From positions 1,054,001 through 1,118,000 of the forward strand of contig NZ_BDCO01000002.1 in the NCBI RefSeq assembly GCF_001613545.1: a stretch of DNA of 64,000 bases. Reading direction: 5' to 3'. The stretch is from Terrimicrobium sacchariphilum. Its GTDB lineage: Bacteria; Verrucomicrobiota; Verrucomicrobiia; Chthoniobacterales; Terrimicrobiaceae. Positions 24,073 to 32,701 of this stretch are shown here, piece by piece; position 1 is the first letter of the stretch, and the number at the start of each line of letters is the position of its first letter. The notes under the pieces are model-generated. The model worked only from the letters and a program-made list of their open reading frames with translations, made no database searches and was not told the DNA's origin. Position numbers and translations under genes: made by a program.

Positions 24073-26952
24073 ATGATACGCAAGGTCACTCTCCTCCTCA
24101 TCGCTGCGCTCGCCGCCCTGGCCGGCTGTTCCGCCCGGGCCGGTGCCCTCCCTCTGCCGTCCAGATCCCCGGAGTCGCCGGTGATTTTCTGGGCGCACTA
24201 CATGCCGATGGTTCCGCACGGGCACATGCACGCGCATCCGTACTCCGGCGGGAACCATGATGCGTGGCCCTTTGATGCGCAGCACGCGCTGCTTCAGGAA
24301 GACTACGAGGAGGATATTCGCCAGGCTCTCGACAGCGGCGTGAATGGCTTTCAGATGCTCATCTTCGTTCCCGAGGACATCTTTGAAGCGGCGAGGAAGG
24401 TCCGCAAGGAAACCGGGCGGATGTTTTATATCTCACCGCAATGGGCCTACGCGAATCCGAAGACGTTTGAAGAAACCGAAAAGCGTATCGTCGAGTTTTA
24501 CGAGAAGCATCTCGATGACCCGCATGTCTATACGAAGGATGGCTATCAAATTCACTTCGTCTGGGAGTCGGCCAGGACCTCCGACGTTGCGGCGTTGCAG
24601 AAGAAGCTCCAGGATAAGGGACTCAAGATCGTGCTCGCGCCGACCATTCGCAGCCTGACGAGTCCCGATCTCGACCCCGCTCGCATCGCTGCCCTGGGCC
24701 TGCGGGCCGCGGAGGGCTGGATGCATGGCGCCCCGGAGGGGGAGGAGCCTCGTGCCCTCACCGAGAGCCTCGCCGGGCCGACCGCGGGGGGCTTCCTATA
24801 TGTTCCCTCCATCGCCGCGGGCTACGATAGCTCGAATCGCCCGGGGCAATTCATCCATGTGCCGTTTCACGGAGTCCGCACCCTGGTCGATTCATTGCGC
24901 ACCTGGGTTTCCCTCGGCTATCGCCAGCTTATGCTTGTGACGTGGAATGATCCCCAGGAGTCGCTTGAGATTCCCTCCAGTCGCAACATCTGGGGACATA
25001 ATGAAATCCTGAGCTTCTTCCACGGCGTGGCCGATGATGGGAAAAGCCCGTTCGCCGACTCGAAGGTCGTGGTGTCCTACCCGGTCGAGTGCATGGCGGG
25101 TGACCAGTTTTTCTTTCAGGTGGTCGGTCTGCCGGCACGCGGGAAGACTCTCGAGTGGCGCGCGCAGGTTGCGCTGCACCCAGTGGGAGCCTCCGACGCG
25201 CAGGGCGCGATCGTCTTGCGCTCGATGAGCGAGGGCGCTGCCGATCGGGAGAGCCTGCTCGAGATGCGCTGGGATACATCGGGCGTGGTCGGCGTCGTTC
25301 CGGCGATCCAGCCGATCGTCTCTGTGGACTATCGCGAGTCCGGTGGAGAATGGCAGCCTCTCTATCAGAATGTCGCGCTGCCGCCCACGCGCCTGCGGTT
25401 CAATCTCATCCAGTACCCCGTGCCCTACGCCATCGATCTGGCCCGCATCGCCATGGAGCCAAAGCTCGCTCTCTCCGTGCAACCGGGCGGCCTGCTGGAT
25501 ACGGTCGCACTCACCATCGACGGCGACGCGAGCACGATTCGCAAGGTGAACCTTACTGACGGCACCCGGAGCCTTGGCGCGTTTCGCGAACCCGAGGCTG
25601 CGGGAAACTTTCCGCTGCGCGATATCTTCGTGCGCATCGAGGCATCGGAGGATCGCCCTCTCACTCTGGCGGTGGAGGGCGGCGTCATTCGCGATTTCTA
25701 CGGAGTCGCCGGTCGCCCGAATGACGCGCTGAAGACCGTGAACGCGCCGTCCGCGACATTCTCCATCCGTCCCGTGAACAGCGAGGCCCGCTCGCGTGTC
25801 GCCCGGCTCGACCTCTCGCCGGATGCCCGGCTCACGCTGAATTACGTCAAGGGCGATCCCTCGCAGGCCGTGACGGCAAATCTCGATGAGCTCCGGCGCG
25901 GAGCCTCGCGCACTGTTTCGATCGGCGGCAAGCCCGCCACCCTGAGCATGATCCTCACCGCCGACATGACGGATGCCAATATTGACTATCCCGTCAAGAC
26001 CGGTCCATGGCAGCGCACCATCCCGCTTCACCTGGAGGAGGACGGTCCGATGCTCCTCCAGGCCATGGCACTGCTGAGGAACGACCGCGTCGCCATCTCC
26101 CCGCCCGTGTGGGTGGAGCGCCCCGGCGCCGATCCGCTCGTGGCCGCCCAGTGGTTGGCGACGGAGGGGACCTTTGAGGATTTCGTGAATCCCTCCTCGG
26201 AGACCACGCTTAATCCGCTTTCCCTCGACCACGTGATCGCGGGCTTCGTTCCCCGGAGCGAGATTCCGTGGTTCCACCTCGACCTGGAGGAGGGCGCTGG
26301 GACGCGTCTCAATGATCGCGGCATCAGCCAACAGGCCGGCCGCGCCAGCATCGAGACGGGAGGATTGAAGCGCGACGAACTCTTCAAGCCCGGAATCGTG
26401 GGCGACTGGGAGTGGCTGGAGAGCGGACATCGCGGCCGCGCTCTGCGGTTGGGTGGGGATTCCGTGATCCGCTTCCGCTCCAAGTCCTCGCCCGTGGGGG
26501 CGCAGACCACGAGCCTGTGGGTGGAGGTGCAAGCCTCCGGGCGCGGGGAGAAGTCCCGCTGGTCCACGCTCAAGGCCGGTCCGTTTCGCCTGGAGATACT
26601 TTCCGGCAGGGAGTCGCTCCTGGCCTTTGATCGCGGCGGCGTCAAGCTGGAGCGGCGCGTGGAGACCGCGTTCCTGCCGGGGTGGAATCACCTCGTCTTT
26701 GTCTATGACCTCTCAAGCGTGCGGGCGTATCTCAACGGCGCCGATCTCGGCGAGGTGGCCGCGGGAAAGCCCGCCTATCAAAGGACGCACATCATGCCAT
26801 CCATCGGTTTTTCCGGGACATCCCCCGACGGCCCCGCCTTTACCGGCGTGCTCGACGACGTGCAGGTCATCGGCGCCGGACTCGGCCCCGACGGCGTTGC
26901 CGCCCTGGCAGTATCACCTGATCCTAATATTTCCAACCCGAAAGCCCCATGA
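24073..26952 (+). CDS. Lipoprotein, GH71/GH99-like glycoside hydrolase with C-terminal LamG-like domain
   Basis: From ATG 24073 the protein has 959 residues with a lipobox L16-A17-G18-C19. Residues 35-330 begin VIFWAHYMPMVPHGHMHAHP and continue with DYEEDIRQALDSGVNGFQML and RSLRTWVSLGYRQLMLVTWN-type strands. This pattern resembles GH71 (endo-alpha-1,3-glucanase) and related TIM barrels. A long beta-rich middle follows. The last 150 residues, including LPGWNHLVFVYDLSSVRAYL and GVLDDVQV, are a concanavalin/LamG fold. The lipid anchor suggests the outer membrane or periplasm. It overlaps the next gene by 4 bases. The assignment to GH71 is by pattern memory, so treat the specificity as open. Confidence 0.72.
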   Translation: MIRKVTLLLIAALAALAGCSARAGALPLPSRSPESPVIFWAHYMPMVPHGHMHAHPYSGGNHDAWPFDAQHALLQEDYEEDIRQALDSGVNGFQMLIFVPEDIFEAARKVRKETGRMFYISPQWAYANPKTFEETEKRIVEFYEKHLDDPHVYTKDGYQIHFVWESARTSDVAALQKKLQDKGLKIVLAPTIRSLTSPDLDPARIAALGLRAAEGWMHGAPEGEEPRALTESLAGPTAGGFLYVPSIAAGYDSSNRPGQFIHVPFHGVRTLVDSLRTWVSLGYRQLMLVTWNDPQESLEIPSSRNIWGHNEILSFFHGVADDGKSPFADSKVVVSYPVECMAGDQFFFQVVGLPARGKTLEWRAQVALHPVGASDAQGAIVLRSMSEGAADRESLLEMRWDTSGVVGVVPAIQPIVSVDYRESGGEWQPLYQNVALPPTRLRFNLIQYPVPYAIDLARIAMEPKLALSVQPGGLLDTVALTIDGDASTIRKVNLTDGTRSLGAFREPEAAGNFPLRDIFVRIEASEDRPLTLAVEGGVIRDFYGVAGRPNDALKTVNAPSATFSIRPVNSEARSRVARLDLSPDARLTLNYVKGDPSQAVTANLDELRRGASRTVSIGGKPATLSMILTADMTDANIDYPVKTGPWQRTIPLHLEEDGPMLLQAMALLRNDRVAISPPVWVERPGADPLVAAQWLATEGTFEDFVNPSSETTLNPLSLDHVIAGFVPRSEIPWFHLDLEEGAGTRLNDRGISQQAGRASIETGGLKRDELFKPGIVGDWEWLESGHRGRALRLGGDSVIRFRSKSSPVGAQTTSLWVEVQASGRGEKSRWSTLKAGPFRLEILSGRESLLAFDRGGVKLERRVETAFLPGWNHLVFVYDLSSVRAYLNGADLGEVAAGKPAYQRTHIMPSIGFSGTSPDGPAFTGVLDDVQVIGAGLGPDGVAALAVSPDPNISNPKAP

Positions 26953-27731
26953 AAAATCCGGTCGCCACATTCCTCGCCGCAGCGTTGATCGCGCTGCCTT
27001 TGACCCTTCACGCCGACTCTGTCGAGTATGACTTCGACGCCTTGAGCGACGGCTTCCTCCCGAAGCGCGATCAATGGCAGGTCGGCATCAATGTCTGCTA
27101 TCCCCAGGTCGGCCCGGGCGAGGGGGCAAAGACCGCGCAGGTCGCCTTCATCAAGGGCGGCGCGGGTGGCGTGATGCGTCCGATCGGGAGGGAACCGTTT
27201 CAACCTGTGCCCCGGTCGGGCTGGATCGAGCTGGATGTCCAGTGGACCGGCCCGGCGGAAAAGGAGCGTTCGGTGGTGGAGGGTTTGACCGTGGAGAGCG
27301 AGTTTGCTGACAAGCCCGATCTCTCGATCCTCGCTCCCCGCGTGGGCATCTTCTCCGCCTTCAGCGAAGCCCGCAAGGAGCAGGTTAACCAGGTCCTCCT
27401 CGTCGTCTATCGCGGCGGGAAGGAGGTCTTTGCCCGCGCTCCTCTGCCCGACACCATCCAGGTCGGCGACTGGCTGCGCGTACGGCTCGAGATCGACTTC
27501 TCGGCCAATGGCGGGAACGGCTCGGGCAAGGTTCTCATCAAAAACCTCGCCAAACCCGACGAGGATTTCGTCGAGACCGGCATCAAGGCCGTGGACCTCA
27601 ACATTACGGAACTCCGGGGCAAGGCCGCAGACCCCGCGAACTGGAACGCCTGGTTCCTCCGCATGGTGAACTCCGAGGGCAATGGCAACACCAGCATGCC
27701 CGTCTCCCGCCTGTCCGCCGGTACGAACTAA
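26949..27731 (+). CDS. Secreted protein of unknown function (beta-sandwich-like)
   Basis: The 260-residue protein has a signal peptide (MKNPVATFLAAALIALPLTL, cut near HADS). It continues SVEYDFDALSDGFLPKRDQW, an opening like other short secreted jelly-roll proteins found beside Verrucomicrobia glycosidases. VGDWLRVRLEIDFSANGGNG fits a concanavalin-like sheet. No catalytic motif is recognised. The ATG overlaps the GH71-like stop by 4 bases, so it is co-translated with it; a glycan-binding accessory role is inference. Confidence 0.72.
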   Translation: MKNPVATFLAAALIALPLTLHADSVEYDFDALSDGFLPKRDQWQVGINVCYPQVGPGEGAKTAQVAFIKGGAGGVMRPIGREPFQPVPRSGWIELDVQWTGPAEKERSVVEGLTVESEFADKPDLSILAPRVGIFSAFSEARKEQVNQVLLVVYRGGKEVFARAPLPDTIQVGDWLRVRLEIDFSANGGNGSGKVLIKNLAKPDEDFVETGIKAVDLNITELRGKAADPANWNAWFLRMVNSEGNGNTSMPVSRLSAGTN

Positions 27732-27776
27732 CCATTACGATCCGCCTCCGGCCACCCGCCCGTTTTTTCGATGGCT

Positions 27777-27791
27777 ATCGAACTGTTCGAT
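27777..27791. promoter_or_regulatory. Block B operator site 3
   Basis: ATCGAACTGTTCGAT is again a full palindrome with one central base. It lies 68 bases upstream of the PEP-CTERM start at 27859, so the PEP-CTERM/GH71/SGNH part of the block has its own regulated promoter. Confidence 0.87.
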
Positions 27792-27858
27792 GGTCACCGC
27801 CTTGTAACCGGATGCGTTTCGTCAAGAATTCCCCTTAGCAACCAGCCTTCACCCACCC

Positions 27859-28677
27859 ATGAAACACCTCACGATGTCCCCCAAAACTGTTTCCATGCGC
27901 CATATCCTCCCTGCCGTCGCGCTGCTCCTCACCCTCTCGTGTTCGCACGCCCAGGTGATCTACCAGGAGTTGTTTAATAACACCGCGGGCAGCAATCAGT
28001 CCGAGAGCACCATCGGCTGGACCTCGTACTGGGGCAGCACCGGTACGATCATCACGGCGGAGATCGACAAGACCTTCATCGCTCCGCTGGGCGGGAATCC
28101 TTCTACTCCGAATGGTTACCTGGCGTTGAATAACTCCTCGCTGCTTCCCAACTATGCCAACAGTTTTGCCATCGTGGGAAACTTCGCCACTGGCTTGAAT
28201 GTTTCCGGCAGCACGATCACCTGGACGATGGGCAACAACAGCACGGCGATGACCGCTCGCCTGCTCATTCAGATCGGCGGAGATGGCACGGCGGGCAGCG
28301 GCGCCTGGTACGCTTCCAACCAGGCCTTTTCCAATTCCATCGTTTACAGTTCGCAGGCGGCATTTGCCAGCGCGACGACATCGAGCGTGACCCAGACTCT
28401 CGCGTTTTCCACCGCCGCCGCCGACTGGCGCTCCTTCACCCTCACTCCCGGCGCGGCCATGTCCCTCGGCAGCGTCCTCGGGTCAAACCTCTCCTCCAGC
28501 CAGATCACCGGCATCGGCCTCCTCGTGGCGACGCCCAACAGCTCCGTCATCGGCCGCTTTGATACTCTCACGGTTACCGTTCCCGAGCCGTCCACCATCG
28601 CGATGTTTGCCGGTGGGCTGGCCTTTGTGCTATTTGGCTATCGGGCGCGCCGCAAGGCTGCCGCTCCGGCACGCTGA
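27859..28677 (+). CDS. PEP-CTERM secreted protein
   Basis: The 272-residue protein has a signal peptide (HILPAVALLLTLSCSHAQ). It continues VIYQELFNNTAGSNQSESTI, a common start in Verrucomicrobia PEP-CTERM proteins with concanavalin-like folds. The PEP-CTERM tail is VPEPSTIAMFAGGLAFVLFG followed by RARRK. No catalytic motif was seen. The gene has the block B operator just upstream and is followed after 22 bases by another secreted protein and a GH71-like lipoprotein. It is therefore probably a matrix or surface glycan-interaction protein made only when the substrate is present. Confidence 0.86.
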   Translation: MKHLTMSPKTVSMRHILPAVALLLTLSCSHAQVIYQELFNNTAGSNQSESTIGWTSYWGSTGTIITAEIDKTFIAPLGGNPSTPNGYLALNNSSLLPNYANSFAIVGNFATGLNVSGSTITWTMGNNSTAMTARLLIQIGGDGTAGSGAWYASNQAFSNSIVYSSQAAFASATTSSVTQTLAFSTAAADWRSFTLTPGAAMSLGSVLGSNLSSSQITGIGLLVATPNSSVIGRFDTLTVTVPEPSTIAMFAGGLAFVLFGYRARRKAAAPAR

Positions 28678-28699
28678 GCTGATACGCTCCCGCTCCCTC

Positions 28700-29377
28700 A
28701 TGATGCGAAATACGATGCTGGCCGCTCTGGCGGCCCTGGTTGCAGCCTGCCCGCTGAGAGCGGGTACGGGCTCCGTGGTATTCAAGGAGGATTTCTCCGA
28801 TGGGACTTATGGAGAGAATCCTGCCTGGACCGAGGCCAACCCCAATCTCCCCTGGACCGTTGGCCAGGACGGCGGGCGGTTCTTTGTCGAGCCATCGGGC
28901 AAGATTCCCTGGGACTCGCTGCGCATCGCGATTCCGCCGCTGTCGGATGGGAGTTTTGAGCTGCAGTTTGACGTGAGGTTTCGGAGCGAGGAGGTTCTGG
29001 GTGCCAATCGCTTCTTTGTCATTCTCGGCAACTCCGAGGACAACTTCCGTGGCTATCAGCTCGATGTCGCCCAGGGAACGACGAACAACTGCACACTATC
29101 ACGCATCGGACCGGACGGCGCTCAGCCCTTTGCCTTCATCTCGGAAAAAGTCGTCTTTCCGGAAAATACCTTTGTGCGGGTAAAGTGGACCCGCCGCGCC
29201 GATGGCTCGATGAGTGTCGTGATCGACGGGCAGGAGTGTTTTTCGGCGACCGATGCCGCCTACTCGCGCTTCGACCGCCTGACGATCGGCTCCATTTCGC
29301 CTGCCCAGCGGAGTGCCTCGGGCGCCGCATTTACCCAGGCCTTTGCGGATATCGTGTTGACTGCTCCGGTGGAATGA
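28700..29377 (+). CDS. Secreted concanavalin/LamG-like protein
   Basis: From ATG 28700 (adjacent ATGs) the protein has 225 residues with a signal peptide (MLAALAALVAACPLRAGTG). The mature part, SVVFKEDFSDGTYGENPAWT with later SFELQFDVRFRSEE and VRVKWTRRADGSMSVVIDGQ, is characteristic of the concanavalin-like lectin/glucanase fold. The ACPL in the signal is not a convincing lipobox. It lacks a recognised catalytic motif. The stop overlaps the following lipoprotein gene by 4 bases. Confidence 0.75.
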   Translation: MMRNTMLAALAALVAACPLRAGTGSVVFKEDFSDGTYGENPAWTEANPNLPWTVGQDGGRFFVEPSGKIPWDSLRIAIPPLSDGSFELQFDVRFRSEEVLGANRFFVILGNSEDNFRGYQLDVAQGTTNNCTLSRIGPDGAQPFAFISEKVVFPENTFVRVKWTRRADGSMSVVIDGQECFSATDAAYSRFDRLTIGSISPAQRSASGAAFTQAFADIVLTAPVE

Positions 29378-31566
29378 ATCCGCTGCGCAATCCCATGCTG
29401 GGAGCGACCCTCTCGGTATGTATGGCCTCTGCTGGCTGCGGACCGCAGGGAGGGTCGTCCGGTCCGGCGGGATTCTCCACGGAGCAGCTTCCCGTCGAGC
29501 GCTTCGATGTCTATCCCGCCGGATCGCTGCCGCCCTATCCGTGGCAGCCCGTGGGAAAATTCTCCGACCTCGCCCGCATGGAGCTCCGGCCGGAGGGAGA
29601 GTCTCGGTTTATCGCCAATGCCGTCACGGGCAAGGGCCTCGTCATGGAGGATCGCGACCCGGCGGCCGGGGCGGGCTGCGGCATCTCGTACACCTTTGCC
29701 CCGCCTCCGCCCGGCCCGCTGTATCTCGGGTTTGACTTCAGGAACACAGCGGGGTCGACGCTGGATTGGGAGTGCCGCCTCGACGACTCGGCGGGGAAAG
29801 GCCTCCGCCTGCACATCGCTCCCGGCGGAGAATTGCAGGCCGGGGAGATCGGCGGTGCGTTGACGCGCGTCGCCCCGATCAAGGCCGACACCTGGTATCA
29901 CGTCGCGGTGCGCATTTCCGGAGCAGGTGAGGCGACGGTCGCACTCACCGAAAGCACCAAGCCCGAGGGGGCGGCGGGCTCCGCCTCGATCGCTCTTTCG
30001 GAGAAGGACCTTGCGTTCACCCGCCTGAGCTTCCGGAATATCGGCAGCCAGGAGCAGACAGGCGGGTGGGCGCTGGATAATGTCCTCATGGCTGGTCGGG
30101 TCGACGCGCCTCGCGATGCGTTGCTCCCGTTCAAGCAAGCGCCCCTTTCCGTGCTCCGCGCCTCCCCGCGCAAGGTCTATGCATATTATTATGAGATCTA
30201 TCCCTCCGGGTATTCCGACAGGGACCCCGGCCTCGCTCCGTACACGAAGAAGCTCTTCAACCCCTCGCTGACTCCTGCCGATCGCGTGAAGTCCGGCACG
30301 GAGCTGCTCTACCGTCCGCTGCCCCGCCCGCCGATGGAGCCGGGCCTCTCCGCCGACGAGGTGCTCATCCGCGCGATGGAGGAGGAGGTGCGTCTCGGCA
30401 TCCAGATGGGTCTCGACGGGTTCCTCCTCGATTTCTTTGCCCTGCCCGAGAGCTATCCCGATGTTGCCAATATCAGGGAATACAATCGCCGTTCCTTTGC
30501 GCTGATGGATGCCGCGGCGCGGGTCGATCCCGGGTTCCGGATCATTCCCGCCATCTACGCCGGGCCGAAGCCTCCGCCCGGTCTCCCGCCGGATCAGGAT
30601 ATCGAGTCGGCCTGGACCGCGGCCTATGCGGATTCTCCCATCGTGCGGAAAATCCTCGCCCACCCGCAGCTGCTGCGCACGGAAGACGGTCGCGTCTACC
30701 TGAGCAAATGGGGTACGGAAATGTATCCTGCCGCCTGGTGGCAGCGCGTCGTCGATCGGCTCGCGGCTCGCGGCGTCCCTGTCGCCTTTCTGGGGCAGTT
30801 CAATGGACTGCCTGCGGCCCGCCTCCAAACCTACAGCGCACTCTGCTACGCGATGGCCGACTGGGGGCCGCGCACGCCCAAGGATTACCGTTGGGTGGAA
30901 AAGGCTCGCCCGCTGACGACCAAGGTCGTGTCTCCCGTCGTCTTTCAGGACGTGCGTACTCGCGAGCGCGTCTATTGGGAGGCCTGGGGTAGCGAGGCGT
31001 TTCGCAACATGTGGCAGTCGGCCATTCGCGACGGTGCGGACTGGGTTTTCATCACGACGTGGTCCGACTACTCCGAGCAGGCGCAGGCGCCCTCCACCGC
31101 GATCGGCTTCGCGCTTTACGACCTGAATGCCTACTACATTCAGTGGTTCAAGCTGGGCGCTGCGCCGGTCATCGACCGCGATGTGCTCTACTATTTCCAT
31201 AGGATCCAGCACACCGATACCGCCTCGCTGCGGGGCGAACCGTGGAAACTCATTCCCGAGGGAAACATGACCGCGCGCAATGACATCGAGCTTCTCGCCT
31301 TCCTCAAGGAACCTGGCGAGTTGCGTATCCAGGCGGGTGGCGAGACCCGCTCGGAGATGGCGGGAGCAGGCATTACGTCGCTGAAGGCACCCATTTCAAC
31401 GGGCATGGCCTTCACTCCGGTTTTCTCCCTGCTGCGCAACAACCAGCCCGTGCTGCAAGGCCGCAGCCGGTATGCGATCCTCGATCGGTTGGAGTATCCG
31501 AATCTCCTGTATCATGCGGGAATCCTGACCAACGACGATCATCTCCAGCCTCCCCGGAATCCATGA
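29374..31566 (+). CDS. Lipoprotein, GH71-like TIM-barrel glycosidase with N-terminal jelly-roll
   Basis: From ATG 29374 the protein has 730 residues. The lipobox is S19-A20-G21-C22, an unusual Ser at -3. Residues 30-245 form a concanavalin-like module (GWALDNVLMAG at its end). Residues about 265-610 form the barrel: KVYAYYYEIYPSGYSDRD, then LGIQMGLDGFLLDFFALP, IPAIYAG and GADWVFITTWSDYSEQAQ. This pattern matches GH71-like glucanases, and D/E residues in FLLDFF and the TWSDYSE segment are candidate catalytic groups. It overlaps both neighbours by 4 bases. Two GH71-like lipoproteins in one block suggest a common alpha-glucan or similar target; this specificity is inference. Confidence 0.72.
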   Translation: MNPLRNPMLGATLSVCMASAGCGPQGGSSGPAGFSTEQLPVERFDVYPAGSLPPYPWQPVGKFSDLARMELRPEGESRFIANAVTGKGLVMEDRDPAAGAGCGISYTFAPPPPGPLYLGFDFRNTAGSTLDWECRLDDSAGKGLRLHIAPGGELQAGEIGGALTRVAPIKADTWYHVAVRISGAGEATVALTESTKPEGAAGSASIALSEKDLAFTRLSFRNIGSQEQTGGWALDNVLMAGRVDAPRDALLPFKQAPLSVLRASPRKVYAYYYEIYPSGYSDRDPGLAPYTKKLFNPSLTPADRVKSGTELLYRPLPRPPMEPGLSADEVLIRAMEEEVRLGIQMGLDGFLLDFFALPESYPDVANIREYNRRSFALMDAAARVDPGFRIIPAIYAGPKPPPGLPPDQDIESAWTAAYADSPIVRKILAHPQLLRTEDGRVYLSKWGTEMYPAAWWQRVVDRLAARGVPVAFLGQFNGLPAARLQTYSALCYAMADWGPRTPKDYRWVEKARPLTTKVVSPVVFQDVRTRERVYWEAWGSEAFRNMWQSAIRDGADWVFITTWSDYSEQAQAPSTAIGFALYDLNAYYIQWFKLGAAPVIDRDVLYYFHRIQHTDTASLRGEPWKLIPEGNMTARNDIELLAFLKEPGELRIQAGGETRSEMAGAGITSLKAPISTGMAFTPVFSLLRNNQPVLQGRSRYAILDRLEYPNLLYHAGILTNDDHLQPPRNP

Positions 31567-32693
31567 GCATACTCCACAGGGAGAGGCGGACCTTGCCGAT
31601 TGGGTGTGCGCTCGCCGTCCTTCTCCTCGCTCTCCGTCCTGGCATCGCGGGGGAGGCCGAGGCCGGAGCTGATGTTGCCCGCGTTTTTGCCGCCGCCAGA
31701 GCCGGTGCGCCGCTCCGCTATGTGGCGCTGGGAGGTTCCATCACCCAATCCGGAGAGGGGTGGATCGGCCCATGGCTGACCGAGAAATTCCCCTCCAGCC
31801 GTGTGACGACGGTCAACTCCGGCATGAGCGCCACCGGCAGCGCCCTGGGCGTTTTCCGCATCGAGCGCGACGTGATCGCCCATCAGCCGGATCTCGTCGC
31901 CATCGAGACCTGCGTCAACGATGACAGCCTGCCCGATGATGTCGCCATCCGGTATTTGGAAAGCCTCGTCGTCCGGCTCCGGCAGTTGCCCCATCCTCCT
32001 GCCATCATCTTCCTCGAGGCTGCGGCGAAGCAAGGCAGCAGGATTCAGCGCCATCGCCAGGTGGCCCGCCATTACGGCCTGCTTGAGGTGGACCTCCAGG
32101 CCGCCATCGACGCGGAACTGAAGCGCACCGGCCAGGATTGGACCGCCTTTTTCTCCGACGCCGTCCACCCCAACGAAGCGGGCAACCGGTTTTACGCCCG
32201 TACGATCGAGCAGACCCTCGCGCCCCTGCTGGACAAAAAGCCAGTGGATGGCCGTTCGGTATTGCCTCATCCCATCAGCGAAAAACCGCTCATTCTCGAT
32301 GGGCGCATGGTTCCGCTCTTTGGCATCACCGGCGTGCCGGGCTGGAGAAAGAACGCCTCGCCGCCTTTCTGGATGGACGCATTTTTCAATGGCACTCTCT
32401 CGGCCTCCGAGCCGGGCGCGGCGCTGGAGATTCCCTTTCGCGGCACCTGGGCGGGAGTATTCTATCCGATGGACAAGGGCTACGGCACATTCGACGCCAG
32501 CATCGATGGCGGCGCCCCCCTGCGCGTCGCGCCGAATACCCGAGGCGGGTACTCGCTCGACATCGTGGGTCGCGATCTGCCTGCGGGCGAGCACGTCCTG
32601 CGCATCACGCTCCCTGCGCCGGATTCCACGCCGGGGGTGAATGGTGAGGTGCGTCTCGGCTACCTGCTGGTGGCCGGGGAGGGGACCCAATAA
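31563..32693 (+). CDS. Secreted SGNH-hydrolase-type esterase with C-terminal beta domain
   Basis: The 376-residue protein has an N-terminal hydrophobic segment (IGCALAVLLLALRPGIAG). Block I is LGGSITQSGEGW with nucleophile S59. The Asn block is ETCVNDDSLPDD and the Asp/His block SDAVHPNEAGN. These are the four hallmarks of SGNH carbohydrate esterases. Residues 250-376 form an additional beta module (FRGTWAGVFYPMDKGYGTFD) found in CE2/CE3-like acetyl-xylan or rhamnogalacturonan acetyl esterases. Deacetylation of the same glycan attacked by the lipoprotein glycosidases is plausible. The gene overlaps the previous one by 4 bases. Confidence 0.83.
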   Translation: MSILHRERRTLPIGCALAVLLLALRPGIAGEAEAGADVARVFAAARAGAPLRYVALGGSITQSGEGWIGPWLTEKFPSSRVTTVNSGMSATGSALGVFRIERDVIAHQPDLVAIETCVNDDSLPDDVAIRYLESLVVRLRQLPHPPAIIFLEAAAKQGSRIQRHRQVARHYGLLEVDLQAAIDAELKRTGQDWTAFFSDAVHPNEAGNRFYARTIEQTLAPLLDKKPVDGRSVLPHPISEKPLILDGRMVPLFGITGVPGWRKNASPPFWMDAFFNGTLSASEPGAALEIPFRGTWAGVFYPMDKGYGTFDASIDGGAPLRVAPNTRGGYSLDIVGRDLPAGEHVLRITLPAPDSTPGVNGEVRLGYLLVAGEGTQ

Positions 32694-32701
32694 GAGCGTT
32701 T

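Noticed and set aside
24892-26691. A 599-codon open frame on the minus strand
   Set aside because: It is antisense to the GH71-like lipoprotein gene with lipobox and LamG end, and shows no domain.
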